A stretch of 64,000 nt of DNA from the NCBI RefSeq assembly GCF_003598715.1, contig NZ_QZFU01000029.1, positions 124,001 through 188,000 on the forward strand, given 5' to 3'. Both the position numbers and the translations under genes were made by a program. The stretch is from Nocardia panacis. Its GTDB lineage: Bacteria > Actinomycetota > Actinomycetes > Mycobacteriales > Mycobacteriaceae. Every line of letters starts with the position of its first letter. Position 1 is the stretch's first letter. Below the pieces are notes generated by a model, which ran no database searches, was not told where the DNA came from, and saw only the letters and a list, made by a program, of their open reading frames with translations. Shown here piece by piece: positions 18,801-25,612 of this stretch.

Positions 18801-20377
18801 AGCAGCGTCCCGGCTCGAAGTCGACTCCGCCCGACGGGCCTCGATCGGACACCATGCCGGACACGCAGGGCCGAGCAGTTGCCGACCGATCTGAACCGCC
18901 TTCGCCCTCGAACGCGCGCCGAGGCGGGCCGTTCGAGCTGGTGCCGGGTTCGGCTGCGCCGGCGCAGCCCGACAGGTCTTCCAACGGCACCGCGACTCGA
19001 TCCAGCAGACCGGAGTTCGTCCCCGGACCCGGCAGCGATTCCGCCGAGGGCGCGAACGATCAGCGAGATAGTGCTGCCCCACAACGCCCAGTTGCGCAAC
19101 AGGGCGTGACCGATTCCCCCGCCGGCTCGGTACCCGTTGAACAGCAGCCGATTCCGGCCGCGACTCGCCCGCCGAATGCGCCCGCCGATCAGCCCGCGCC
19201 GGTGCCGGCGCAGCCCGGACCTGTGCCGCCGCAGCCCGCGCCGGTGCCGCCGCAGCCCGGACCTGTGCTGCCGCAACCCGCACCTGTGCCGCTGCAGCCC
19301 ACATCGGTGCCGGCGCAGCCCGGACCTGTGCCGCAGCAACCCGCACTGGTGCCGCGGCAGGCCGCACCGGTTCCGTCACCAAGCGCTGACTTGGTTCCGG
19401 TCAACGGCGCAGCAGACCGAACATCGGTCGCCGACCACGTTCCAGCACCGATCGATCCGAGGCAGCAGCTCCCACCGGGCGATCCGGCGTCCGAACCGGA
19501 TGCATTCGAGCCGGGTCCGTCGGTGCGTTCCCATACGCCGCATGTGCCACAGATCCCGGCACCCCCGTCGCTGGAAGTCCTGAATGTCGATCCGATCAAC
19601 CCATCGCCGCTGTTCCAACGATTCAACTCCTGGACCGGCTCGAATTCGACGGCGCCACAGGGCCCTTCGGGTCCAACGATCATCTCCCACCAGGACGTCC
19701 AGGCGGATTCGACCATGCCTTCGGATACGAAGCAAACACAGCAGGGGCCGAAGCTACTGCCCGCCTTCGATTCGTCACCGAGCCCCCGCGAACCGGAAAC
19801 GCCTTCCGCGAACAGAAACTTGCCGACGATGACCACCGCCGCCGCGAATTGGACAGAGACAAAGCCGGAACCCCATCTCGAACCTCCGACCAAGCCCCAA
19901 CCCACCCCGGACACCAATGCCCCGACCGCACCGCGCATCGCGGGACGATTCCCCCGCGCGTCCGGCCAACCAGCCGAAAAGCGCACCAATGGCACAATCT
20001 ATGTCAAATCCCACACCGGATTCGGCGAGGTCGCGGAATTCGACCCGCTAGCAGGCACGCTCCGCGCAACTCAGTCGGTTCCGGCGATATCCGAAGGCGT
20101 CTACGGTGATCTGGGGGAGACAAAGGTCGTGTTCTTCCGGCACAACACCCGCCTGACCCTAAAGGCGGGCACCCGCGATATCGACCTGGAGGCGCCGCAC
20201 ACCACCGTCACTTGGCGGCAGAGTCCTGACCACACCACATCTTTCACCATCGCGGTCCGAGAGACGACCCTCTGCGCACTGAACTATCGCTCACTCCCTG
20301 CGGATTTCGATCTCGGCCTGCTGATCCGCGATATCCTGACCGATCCGGCCCGCCGCGCGGGCATCTTCATCCGATGA
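12809..20377 (+). CDS. CpnT-like long effector protein 2 (2522 aa)
   Basis: Residues 1-~330: CpnT/WXG100-like N-terminal domain (VAGSEWP, EGMWGLAEDW, hydrophobic LLAVEIAAAWIF, then a Gly/Ala-rich hydrophobic stretch). Residues ~330-1120: disordered linker with short repeats. Residues ~1125-1280: unrecognised folded segment (WEAGLTALVKHTDHGD). Residues ~1285-1950: one unit of the type amplified in the giant at 26165, namely a helical part, a beta domain (KPKVVVFDAGLAHERVLADALA ending RDGEGPWRP), a coiled coil and D-W-x-R-x-x-G-x-D, with no Cys/His domain after it. Residues ~1960-2385: Pro-rich linker. Residues ~2390-2522: C-terminal domain shared with effector 1 (E-V-A-E-F-D, R-D-I-D-L-E, T-D-P-A-R-R-A-G-I-F). 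No known toxin fold is recognised. Confidence 0.9.
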   Translation: MAELPGYLKWLEWVAGSEWPAGNPEGMWGLAEDWRTAATDLHAILEEVEDAKSASLAAYPFGDGIDAMVAEFSSLQRGPQSLEKLAEIFDEIAEATEGVGTEIDSAQLMMITSLGLLAVEIAAAWIFPPTAPAAEVAAIGVTRVGIRMIAARVMQRVLALSGKMWGKKVFTYLARHVMIDTIKGTAQEVGIEASQWVRGHRDGLDMSRITVTAASSAAGAAAAAPVGEWLSGRMRSEMRPVLRFGATAISGAAAGTVGAAAGFGANVLTQFGIDLATQGWDKAWENFKHTEFDPRMLTAGIANGAMAGPNRAAADAFYRNRHPEWYPAPQKSDKFANAPRIGTARDGTGAEGQLRPTGTGAETAGAERLSGGSGEGVAQTRQIEGESPVDGDASRGDLVSAQGNRSAGVRAADSSVRDTESTAGGGGSATVHDAPNGASVGPVGHGDGSTARIAPATEVGTPRAGVADSVNDGGFQHNSSGHQVNMPGVHAAAASGDHTAIAPGEHAAAASNGQTAAVSDGHAASGEHALPASGERVATSNGHPAVEPGERVTSASGEYMGVGSGERATPASGDHMAVGSGERVVGTSGLPAVIAPGERAAGASAGHTIDGAGEQVIGASGGDSVSASGVRAAPFGGHSTVGSGERGVGASGQYAIPGSGEHAGAVPGEHVPVPSGQGPMTAHDAGVPTRPAHLAAEAAPVVGTIVHPERQAVANPGPQTEAPLIGTPASNLDHSSTAVRTSSASNVAESTGATTTGDNRPRTVDQSRANRAELNPRTTEADSGRPFKPGTTNRPAGDSTARTASPAGRDTTPAGTNPADRRAARSASAGTAPVEHAVAAQKTGRAADAPAGVHSSPAVAERETAVQAQGRDAATGSVPPAAVDAPRGGERRGGGAESDHSESAPDRGGVVLDERSVAPAPVESDKPIAGDPNRRAASAAGESDTATARPAGESDTGTARPAGDGPSHASNRAVHGDYSEPPRSHSETPRDRVPEGKPALEPNDGTRPRPDRARPQDNPRFATQDERGAEPSPELKLVNSEPPREVEPAHPQPSRRDEVHDTAESEQTRAGESRTHTVEVDGEPIPVRLVADEKGGWRVHEPEPEAAPKAKPSNAKQAAPDQKSLLQRLWTRLNGGFEGHSPKYPSGSGVDSAGQSFLGWEAGLTALVKHTDHGDVLGTKFSPMRILKEVVTIWQVRELMPVLNRWTKRVAYRAGDYSVPRNRDGTEYRYWIDEANPELYEKEHGKPLSELPREPNEPRAGIRPPVEEEAHQAHGGEGAFADLANETVDARNARSRALAELTALADRFGIDVPKKSTADDIRALLKMLRYQQARRVGALSGLVEAAARYYQENRRIPYADMVDFFDKDPMGRLLREIWHAKEGTGITFMDALGPNNGGESARFWPETHHDEGIPVYFEEGLRRDQVRDERAVWAQLRGADLDRLNENPAQTLREQFDEVKSKAKELAEFEAEANKFLHTDAEVGGLEEVAADLGLRSAAAEDGGFLVQGVEGIALIPAESGGKPKVVVFDAGLAHERVLADALAAHPELAEAVNSGQVEVNFRVAKVESDGSVRMADSGSVAVHHITEDIGGRRLEVTLVRDGEGPWRPIVEDTPEPTRPKSLSPSEIAEQHRELAERLGLTEDEIADPEKLRQRLEQLRLENAARAARIEAVIDYARTAWDIDDFHNHDDARWTLANRLGLELDELTPQRVGASLADPDLPRARRLQAIEDLVRYAKLLRGTDSAVVFAARDQLAERLGVGERPGRFPKDLLPKKFTPDLKHRIPDTNGFDPAKLAKAVGKLARRPHEAVNLADALGEFYRTINELDPFDRVRLGADAADPRVVDGEFPVHEKAVDHLLSLVGDVQELTAAMENGSLFTWNLPDPAAPVEPNRDWARTVGVDLTGADAKRFAKVYEIYRDGKIDQKERLTPAQLAAVQTKLRAEVTATADDLKTFQELNSALGANAESPAHDRIPAEIPGRPESNRGAGVSELPAGEQRPGSKSTPPDGPRSDTMPDTQGRAVADRSEPPSPSNARRGGPFELVPGSAAPAQPDRSSNGTATRSSRPEFVPGPGSDSAEGANDQRDSAAPQRPVAQQGVTDSPAGSVPVEQQPIPAATRPPNAPADQPAPVPAQPGPVPPQPAPVPPQPGPVLPQPAPVPLQPTSVPAQPGPVPQQPALVPRQAAPVPSPSADLVPVNGAADRTSVADHVPAPIDPRQQLPPGDPASEPDAFEPGPSVRSHTPHVPQIPAPPSLEVLNVDPINPSPLFQRFNSWTGSNSTAPQGPSGPTIISHQDVQADSTMPSDTKQTQQGPKLLPAFDSSPSPREPETPSANRNLPTMTTAAANWTETKPEPHLEPPTKPQPTPDTNAPTAPRIAGRFPRASGQPAEKRTNGTIYVKSHTGFGEVAEFDPLAGTLRATQSVPAISEGVYGDLGETKVVFFRHNTRLTLKAGTRDIDLEAPHTTVTWRQSPDHTTSFTIAVRETTLCALNYRSLPADFDLGLLIRDILTDPARRAGIFIR
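14270..14860 (+). repeat. GEH/GER peptide repeats in effector 2
   Basis: About twenty imperfect copies of an ~11-residue unit, ASGE(H/R)xxxASG. DNA copies differ, so expansion is not recent. The region is disordered and His/Glu-rich compared with its surroundings. Confidence 0.7.
19192..19380 (+). repeat. PxPVPxQ proline repeat in effector 2
   Basis: Nine copies of a 7-residue (21-bp) unit PAPVPxQ/PGPVPxQ, alternating so that the DNA period is 42 bp (ccggtgccggcgcagcccgg / cctgtgccgccgcagcccg). It probably forms an extended polyproline arm before the C-terminal domain. Confidence 0.85.
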
Positions 20378-20402
20378 GGCCGGGCACCATAGGGTAGGTC
20401 GG

Positions 20403-21089
20403 GTGGCCGAGAAGCGTTTCCTGCTGTGGGATATTGACCAAACCCTCATCGACACCGGCGGAGCGGGCCGCACGGCTTTCGCCGCCGCCTTCGCCGCGGC
20501 GACAGGTGTCCCGATGCGCGAGATGGCCGACCCCGCAGGTCAATTGGATCCGCACATCTTCGCAGATACTCTCGAGCTCCACGGATTGACCTACGACGCC
20601 GCCGGATACGCGCACTTCGCCGGCCTGCTGGCAGCCGGCTACCGCGAGCACGCCGAGAGGATGCGCACCCACGGCAAGGTGCTCGAAGGCGTCCCGGCCG
20701 CGCTGAAGAGCGTCCTGCACCGCGACGGCGTCATATCCACCGTCCTCACCGGCAATTCCCGCGCCGGGGCCGAGGCCAAACTCGAGATCTTCGAACTGGC
20801 CGGGTATCTCGACCTGGCGGTGGGCGCGTACGGCGAAGACGAGGCCACCCGAGCGGAATTGGTTCCCCGCGCCTGGCAGCGCGCCGAGCGGCGCCACCGA
20901 ATCCGGTTCGATCCGGCGCGGACGCTCGTCATCGGCGATACACCGCGCGATATCGCCGCTGCCCACGCCAATGGCGTCGAAGTGGTCGCGGTCGCCAGCG
21001 GTCGCTTCTCGCAGGACGAACTCCGCACCGCCGGAGCCGATTTCGTGCTCCCGGATCTCACCGGTTTCGACCTGTCCCACTTCGGGTGA
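20403..21089 (+). CDS. HAD-family hydrolase (phosphoglycolate phosphatase-like)
   Basis: 228 residues. Motif I is DIDQTLID (the two Asp at residues ~10 and ~12 are the nucleophile and acid). Motif II is LTGNS at ~115-119. Motif IV is GDTPRDIAAA at ~180-188, where the Asp binds Mg2+. An all-helical cap lies between motifs I and II, as in subfamily IA phosphatases. The GTG start 25 nt after effector 2 gives the family N-terminus (AEKRFLLWDID). The substrate is unknown; the family acts on small phosphorylated metabolites in the cytoplasm. It converges with the lipase gene with one base between the two stop codons. It is probably not functionally linked to the effectors. Confidence 0.9.
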   Translation: MAEKRFLLWDIDQTLIDTGGAGRTAFAAAFAAATGVPMREMADPAGQLDPHIFADTLELHGLTYDAAGYAHFAGLLAAGYREHAERMRTHGKVLEGVPAALKSVLHRDGVISTVLTGNSRAGAEAKLEIFELAGYLDLAVGAYGEDEATRAELVPRAWQRAERRHRIRFDPARTLVIGDTPRDIAAAHANGVEVVAVASGRFSQDELRTAGADFVLPDLTGFDLSHFG

Positions 21090-21090
21090 A

Positions 21091-21957
21091 TCAGCAGGGG
21101 TTACCGCGATAGCCGGGATCCAAGGCCCGCTCGACGATGTAGCCGACGGTCGGCGACTGCGGCAGCGACGCATGATCGTATCGGTCGCTCGGGCACAGAT
21201 CCTGAACCATGACATTGTCGACCGTCGCACCGGGACCGGCCGCGAGGAAGGTGGCCTCGGGCGGCGCGGAGGCATCATCGAACCGGCTGGCGATCACGGT
21301 GTAGGCGATACCCGGCTCGGTATCGCCGTCCGCATTGAGCTCGCGCAGGAACTCGCTGCCGACGAGTTGCTGATAGGCGGCGATCCCGGTGAATCCCATC
21401 ACGATCCGCTCCGGACTCAATGGAGTCTCCACCCGCCGCGGATCGATCAACCCCCGCTGGGTGGTGCCGTGGTTGGTGCCGACCAGCGAGATCAGCTTGC
21501 CGACCTTGTGCCGTCCACCCTCGAACCGCACATACTGCCGCGCGACCACCGCCCCTTGCGAATGCCCCAGCAGCGCGACCCGCGCCGCACCCGTCGCCGT
21601 GCGCACCCGATCCACGAACTCGCCGACCTCGCGCGCGGAGGCCGCGATATCGCCCGACGCGTAGTGACGCGGCTGCGATCCGAGGACGCTGGAGCTATCC
21701 CGCCCGTAGTTGAGCGTGAAAACACAGTAGCCATCGGCCGCGAGGCGCGGTGCGAGCACATTCCACGCGTTCTGGTTGTCCCAGGTTCCGTGCAGGAGTA
21801 TCACGGGAAGCGGATGCGCAGGCGTCGGTACGCAATTCCAGTCGTTCGCACCGGGCGGCGCCACGACACCATCGTGCCGCTCGAAGGGGGCGGCCCCGGC
21901 GCTCGGTGCGTAGAGGCAGGTCAGCATCGTGGCGGCCAGCAGCACGGCGCGGCGCAT
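21091..21957 (-). CDS. Secreted alpha/beta hydrolase (lipase/esterase)
   Basis: 288 residues. Signal peptide: MRRAV, hydrophobic core, cleavage near SAGA-A (residue ~22). The oxyanion segment is VILLHGTWDN and the nucleophile elbow is GHSQG, with Ser at ~133. A late SDRYDHASL holds the likely catalytic His, and four or more Cys suggest disulfides in an extracytoplasmic protein. It resembles actinobacterial triacylglycerol lipases of the LipA/EstA type, which cleave fatty-acid esters. The ATG at 21957 is chosen because AAAGGAG (21963-21969) is spaced 5 nt from it; the in-frame GTG at 21963 overlaps that site. Confidence 0.9.
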   Translation of the reverse strand: MRRAVLLAATMLTCLYAPSAGAAPFERHDGVVAPPGANDWNCVPTPAHPLPVILLHGTWDNQNAWNVLAPRLAADGYCVFTLNYGRDSSSVLGSQPRHYASGDIAASAREVGEFVDRVRTATGAARVALLGHSQGAVVARQYVRFEGGRHKVGKLISLVGTNHGTTQRGLIDPRRVETPLSPERIVMGFTGIAAYQQLVGSEFLRELNADGDTEPGIAYTVIASRFDDASAPPEATFLAAGPGATVDNVMVQDLCPSDRYDHASLPQSPTVGYIVERALDPGYRGNPC

Positions 21958-22118
21958 GGACACTCCTTTCGCTTGGGGGAATCCCTAGATCATCGGTGAC
22001 ACGATCGCGCATCGCGAATCGAACAGCAATCCTGCGGCAAATTGTTCGCCATACTTTTTCCACTCCGCTGTGCCAGGATGAGGCGAAAATGCCGGCACGT
22101 TGATGAGGAGATGGCGGC
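21958..22118. promoter_or_regulatory. Divergent promoter region, lipase / YezG-like protein
   Basis: A 161-bp gap between two genes read in opposite directions, so it must hold at least two promoters. It is AT-richer in 22015-22065 than its flanks. I cannot assign exact -10/-35 boxes. GAGGAG at 22105-22110 is the ribosome-binding site for the gene at 22119. Confidence 0.5.
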
Positions 22119-23726
22119 GTGACCACACCAGGCGAGGGAACTCCGGCCGGGGATCCCGCTCCGGAGCCGATGCCCGAAGACGCGGCCGCCCAGCCGGCAC
22201 CCGAGGCGGCGCCGGAAGCGAGTGCCGACAATGCGCAGGACGCTTTCGTCCGCCAGTTCGTCGAGGCATTCGAGGCGTCCGGCGGCGATCCGGACGTGGG
22301 TTTCAGTCTCGATCCCGCACCGAAATCGGTCGACGTCACCGAGCGTGCGACACAGATCGGCCACGAGATCGCGAGGGAGCTGGCCGCTTTGGGGCCGGAG
22401 GGCTGGCGACGGCTCGAGGTGTTCTTCGCGATGACCACCGCAGCCGAAATGGCGGTCGCGGTCTACTACGACGACGAGGATCGTTCGGTGCGTGCCACGC
22501 CCACCGAGGAGATTCTGGCGCTGGCCCGCGAACATCGTGATTTGTCGGCCCAATTGGGTGATGGCGCGTGGTGGCGGCTGCTGCTGACGCTCACGAGTGC
22601 GGGTGCGCTCGAGATCGACTACGACTACGGCGATGTCCCGTTTCCGGACGAGCAGATGTTCCCGCCCGAGGTTTATCGGGCCGATCTCGAAGCCTATCCG
22701 CGCCGGACGCTGCCGATCTGGCTGGCGGCCTATGTCGGGCACGACAATCGGCAATCGCGGCCGGCCGAGTTGGCGGCCCAGCAGGCACGGGCCGATCGGG
22801 AGGCGGGCAATCGCGGCGTGCTGTCGCAGGAGGAGTTTCCGGCCTTCCCGCTCATGCAGGCCCGATGGGCGGTGATCGCGGCGGCCTTCGTGGCAGTCCG
22901 ATCCGATTGGGGGCCAAGGGTTTTGCCCGCACTCGGTTGGTTCGAGGGCACCAGGCGCAGCGGGGCGACGCTGTATTCATTGCCGGGTGGGCGCGGCGTG
23001 CTTTCCGGCGGTGTGTGGAACGCGCCCGAACTCGACGCCACTTACAACAATGCCGCACCGATGCCCGACTACTACGGTGGTGCGCCGGAGTGGGTGGCCA
23101 ATCCGGTGCTGAATCCCCGTGCTGCCACAGGGTTGCTGTCATTCTGCTACTGGTGGGAGGGCGGGCGCTGGTATCGCGGTGAATCGCCGACCTCGGATCT
23201 GCTGGCCGAGGCGGTGCCCGGTGTGTGGACCTCGCAGACCGTAATCGATGTGATTCTGGGCGTTTTCGGCGAGGAGCCGACCGAGCGGCGGCGCAAGGCG
23301 GTGCAGACGCTGGTCGCGGCGGCGGAAGTCGGTGTGGTGACTCGCGATACGCTCGCCGATGTATTCGGCGACACCGGCGCTTTCGATATCGACAGTGCGC
23401 TGTTCCAGCTCTCGCTGGCGGGCGTTGCCATGATCCTGCCGGATCCGCTGCCCGAGAGCGAGGCGATTTCCCGTGTCCGGCAATACATCCTGGATCAGGA
23501 TATGGACACGACCGGATACCCGCTGGAGGATCTGCACGCCGAACGGTTTAGTGTGGGATGGATGGTTTTCGTGCCGACTCAGCCGGGTGAGATCTCGATC
23601 GGCCGCGCGATCTTCTATATCGGCGACGATGGTGTACTGGAACAATCCTCGTCGTCCGTGTCGCCCTCGGTGTATATCGCGGAATTCGAGCAGCGCTTCC
23701 AACGCCGATACGGGACGGCGGACTAG
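22119..23726 (+). CDS. YezG/DUF600-like protein A (candidate immunity protein)
   Basis: 535 residues, GTG start with GAGGAG 8 nt upstream. Residues 1-40 are Ala/Pro/Glu-rich and disordered. Residues ~45-215 resemble the YezG/DUF600 (Imm59-like) immunity fold: GPEGWRRLEVFFAM, WWRLLLTL, then the acidic-aromatic DYDYGDVPFPDEQMFPPEVY. Residues ~265-370 form an unrecognised domain with PGGRGVLSGGVWNAP and FCYWWEGGRWYRGESP. The last ~160 residues hold helical segments and a strand-rich end. It is paralogous to the protein at 24001 over ~300 residues and lies between the type VII cassettes, which fits an immunity or cytoplasmic antagonist role. That role is inferred, not shown. Confidence 0.6.
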   Translation: MTTPGEGTPAGDPAPEPMPEDAAAQPAPEAAPEASADNAQDAFVRQFVEAFEASGGDPDVGFSLDPAPKSVDVTERATQIGHEIARELAALGPEGWRRLEVFFAMTTAAEMAVAVYYDDEDRSVRATPTEEILALAREHRDLSAQLGDGAWWRLLLTLTSAGALEIDYDYGDVPFPDEQMFPPEVYRADLEAYPRRTLPIWLAAYVGHDNRQSRPAELAAQQARADREAGNRGVLSQEEFPAFPLMQARWAVIAAAFVAVRSDWGPRVLPALGWFEGTRRSGATLYSLPGGRGVLSGGVWNAPELDATYNNAAPMPDYYGGAPEWVANPVLNPRAATGLLSFCYWWEGGRWYRGESPTSDLLAEAVPGVWTSQTVIDVILGVFGEEPTERRRKAVQTLVAAAEVGVVTRDTLADVFGDTGAFDIDSALFQLSLAGVAMILPDPLPESEAISRVRQYILDQDMDTTGYPLEDLHAERFSVGWMVFVPTQPGEISIGRAIFYIGDDGVLEQSSSSVSPSVYIAEFEQRFQRRYGTAD

Positions 23727-24000
23727 GGCCTGTGCCGCGCCGGGCGGCAATAGGACCCGGTGTTCCGAGTTATCGTGCGCTGGTCGGCCGTGCCCGAAAT
23801 CTCCAGTAGACTGCGAGCATTCTAGAGATTCCCGTCGCTGGGAACTTCCCTGATTGGTAGGGCAAACGCCTGGCGAATCTTCCGGGTGCTTGAGAACGGC
23901 TGCTCAGTATTCTTTACAGTCCCTTGAGCAATTGGCCCCTCGGCGGGGGTACGGCGTTGGCCGTCACGTGTCAGTATCGGTTGCGATAGGTGAGCAAGCG
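23727..24000. promoter_or_regulatory. Intergenic region with possible promoter
   Basis: 274 bp without a gene. TAGACT near 23808-23813 resembles an actinobacterial -10 box. A short GC stem GCCGC/GCGGC (23734-23748) right after the previous stop may help termination. AGGTGAG at 23988-23994 is the ribosome-binding site of the next gene. Confidence 0.35.
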
Positions 24001-25215
24001 ATGGGAACTGCCATGGAGTACATCGAAAGCATCTCCGGCGCAGAGGAAATCGGAATCACCCTGGTGCGGGCGCCGGAGGAAGGCATAGCGGCGGCGCTGA
24101 TCGGGATCGGCAGACCGGGCCTGCGGGTGGAAGCGGTCTTCGCCATGACCGTCTCGGCCGAGGCGGCTCGGATCAGCGTCGTGGAAGGCAAACGCGCCCG
24201 TCGGGTGACCGCGTCGGAGCCACTGCTCGCGCTGGTGCGCGAGTCCAGGGCGCGATCGGCCCGATCGGTGGCGGGTCCGTGGTGGCGGATGAGTATGCGG
24301 ATCGACGAATTCGCGCTGGTGGAAACCGAATACGACTACGGCGAGGAACCCTTTCCCGGCGATCAACTCTTCCGGCCCGAGGCATACCGTGACGATATCG
24401 CGGCCTATCCTCGTCCGCGCCTTCCGGTTTGGCTCGCGGCCTATATCGGCCACGCCGATCGGCAGTCGCGCGGTCGGCGTTCCGCAGCGCTGGCCGCCCG
24501 CGCGGATCGACTGCACGGCGTGCGACAACGCCTGCTGGGGGAGGGGTTTCCGGAACTTCCCCGATTGTGGGCGCGGTGGGCCGCGCTGGCGGCGGCGCAT
24601 GTCGCGGTGGGATCGGAGGATGGGCCGCGCATCGTGCCCGATACCGGCTGGTACGAGGCGGCCCGCAATGCCAGCAGTGGATCGTCGCTGTATGTGCTGC
24701 CGGGCGGGCGCGCGGTGCTCTCCGGCGGGGTGTGGAATGCGCCACCGCTCAACGCCGCCTACAACGGTGGTATCGAACTGCCGAATCTTTATGCGGGAGC
24801 CCCGGATTGGGTGACGAACGCGGCACTGAATCCACGTGCGGCCGTTGGACTGCTCTCGTTCTGCTACTGGTGGGATGGCGAGCGCTGGTATCGAGGTGAA
24901 TCGCCGTCGGTGCGCCAGTGCGGTGCGGCGCTGCCGCCCATCTGGTCCGCGGGCAGTGTGCTGGAGACCATTGTGCGACTGCTGTCCGCGCAGCCGTCAT
25001 TGGCGCAGCGGGCCGGTGTGGCGCGGCTCATGTCCGCAGTGGAACGGGGTGCGGTCGGCGCGGCGAGTTTGGTGGCGGCGTTCGGCTCGGACGCGGATAT
25101 CGACGGTGCGTATCGGCAGTTCGCCAGTGCCGGGTTGGTCCCCGCAGAGGTTGCCGGTAGCGCGGAAGTTCCCGTGGATGGGAATGGTTCGAGGCGGAAC
25201 GGGCCGCTTGGATGA
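24001..25215 (+). CDS. YezG/DUF600-like protein B (candidate immunity protein)
   Basis: 404 residues from the ATG at 24001, chosen for AGGTGAG 6 nt upstream and because the preceding in-frame residues have no match in the paralog. It aligns with the protein at 22119 over residues ~40-320: ETEYDYGEEPFPGDQLFRPE, LPVWLAAYIGHADRQSR, LPGGRAVLSGGVWNAP, and LLSFCYWWDGERWYRGESP. It lacks the strand-rich C-terminal ~120 residues of paralog A and ends with a short helical region. It lies 34 nt upstream of the third WXG100-like gene, so it may belong to the operon of the giant protein, as an immunity gene would. The role is inferred. Confidence 0.6.
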   Translation: MGTAMEYIESISGAEEIGITLVRAPEEGIAAALIGIGRPGLRVEAVFAMTVSAEAARISVVEGKRARRVTASEPLLALVRESRARSARSVAGPWWRMSMRIDEFALVETEYDYGEEPFPGDQLFRPEAYRDDIAAYPRPRLPVWLAAYIGHADRQSRGRRSAALAARADRLHGVRQRLLGEGFPELPRLWARWAALAAAHVAVGSEDGPRIVPDTGWYEAARNASSGSSLYVLPGGRAVLSGGVWNAPPLNAAYNGGIELPNLYAGAPDWVTNAALNPRAAVGLLSFCYWWDGERWYRGESPSVRQCGAALPPIWSAGSVLETIVRLLSAQPSLAQRAGVARLMSAVERGAVGAASLVAAFGSDADIDGAYRQFASAGLVPAEVAGSAEVPVDGNGSRRNGPLG

Positions 25216-25249
25216 TCGAATGTCGTGGTAGTGGAAGGTTGGTAGGGAC

Positions 25250-25582
25250 ATGCCCAAGGGTGTAGCGGTAACGCCGCAGCGTTTGCGGAATATTGCCCAT
25301 GATCTGGACCTCACGAAGGGCAATCTGCAATCGCTGCGCGAACGGATGGCCAAGACGGCTGCGGAGGCGGTGCAATACTGCGGCACCGATGAGAACGGCG
25401 AGGGATTCAAGGGCGACCAAGGCTTCACCGCCTCCTGGGAAGGCATCAACGAAGGGCAGAAGTCCCAAGAGGATCGGTGCGCGGACTACTCGGGTGGAAT
25501 GTGTGCGAGTGCCAACATTGTGGACAACAGTGAAGTGGCATCGAGCAGTGAGATCCGCGCTGCCGCCCTTGCCGCTGAATAG
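25250..25582 (+). CDS. Divergent WXG100-like protein, cassette 3
   Basis: 110 residues. The helix-turn-helix pattern matches the WXG100 proteins at 5003 and 12000: helix 1 (residues ~8-40), a turn Y-C-G-T-D-E-N-G-E-G-F at ~43-53, helix 2 (~60-80). At the turn, where the other two have A-W-G and P-W-G, this one has Y-C-G, so the signature Trp is replaced by Cys44. A WEG occurs later (63-65) but not in the loop position. Two further Cys (77 and 84) make a disulfide possible. AGGGA lies ahead of the ATG. It is followed after 30 nt by the YbaB-like gene. Confidence 0.7.
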   Translation: MPKGVAVTPQRLRNIAHDLDLTKGNLQSLRERMAKTAAEAVQYCGTDENGEGFKGDQGFTASWEGINEGQKSQEDRCADYSGGMCASANIVDNSEVASSSEIRAAALAAE

Positions 25583-25612
25583 GGCCACGGGGCAAGGGTT
25601 TAGGAGATAGCA

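Noticed and set aside
16184..19339. 1051-codon open frame on the minus strand
   Set aside because: It lies wholly opposite effector 2, its protein is Arg/Gly/His-rich without any motif, and the plus-strand frame has recognisable domains. Such antisense frames are common where codons end in G or C.
10975..20377. TNT (NAD-glycohydrolase) toxin at the C-termini of effectors 1 and 2, as in CpnT
   Set aside because: The CpnT-like N-termini raise the expectation, but the C-terminal ~130 residues show none of the TNT motifs I know.
20403..21957. HAD phosphatase and lipase as part of the effector system
   Set aside because: Both are common stand-alone families, the lipase runs in the opposite direction, and nothing in their sequences links them to the cassettes.
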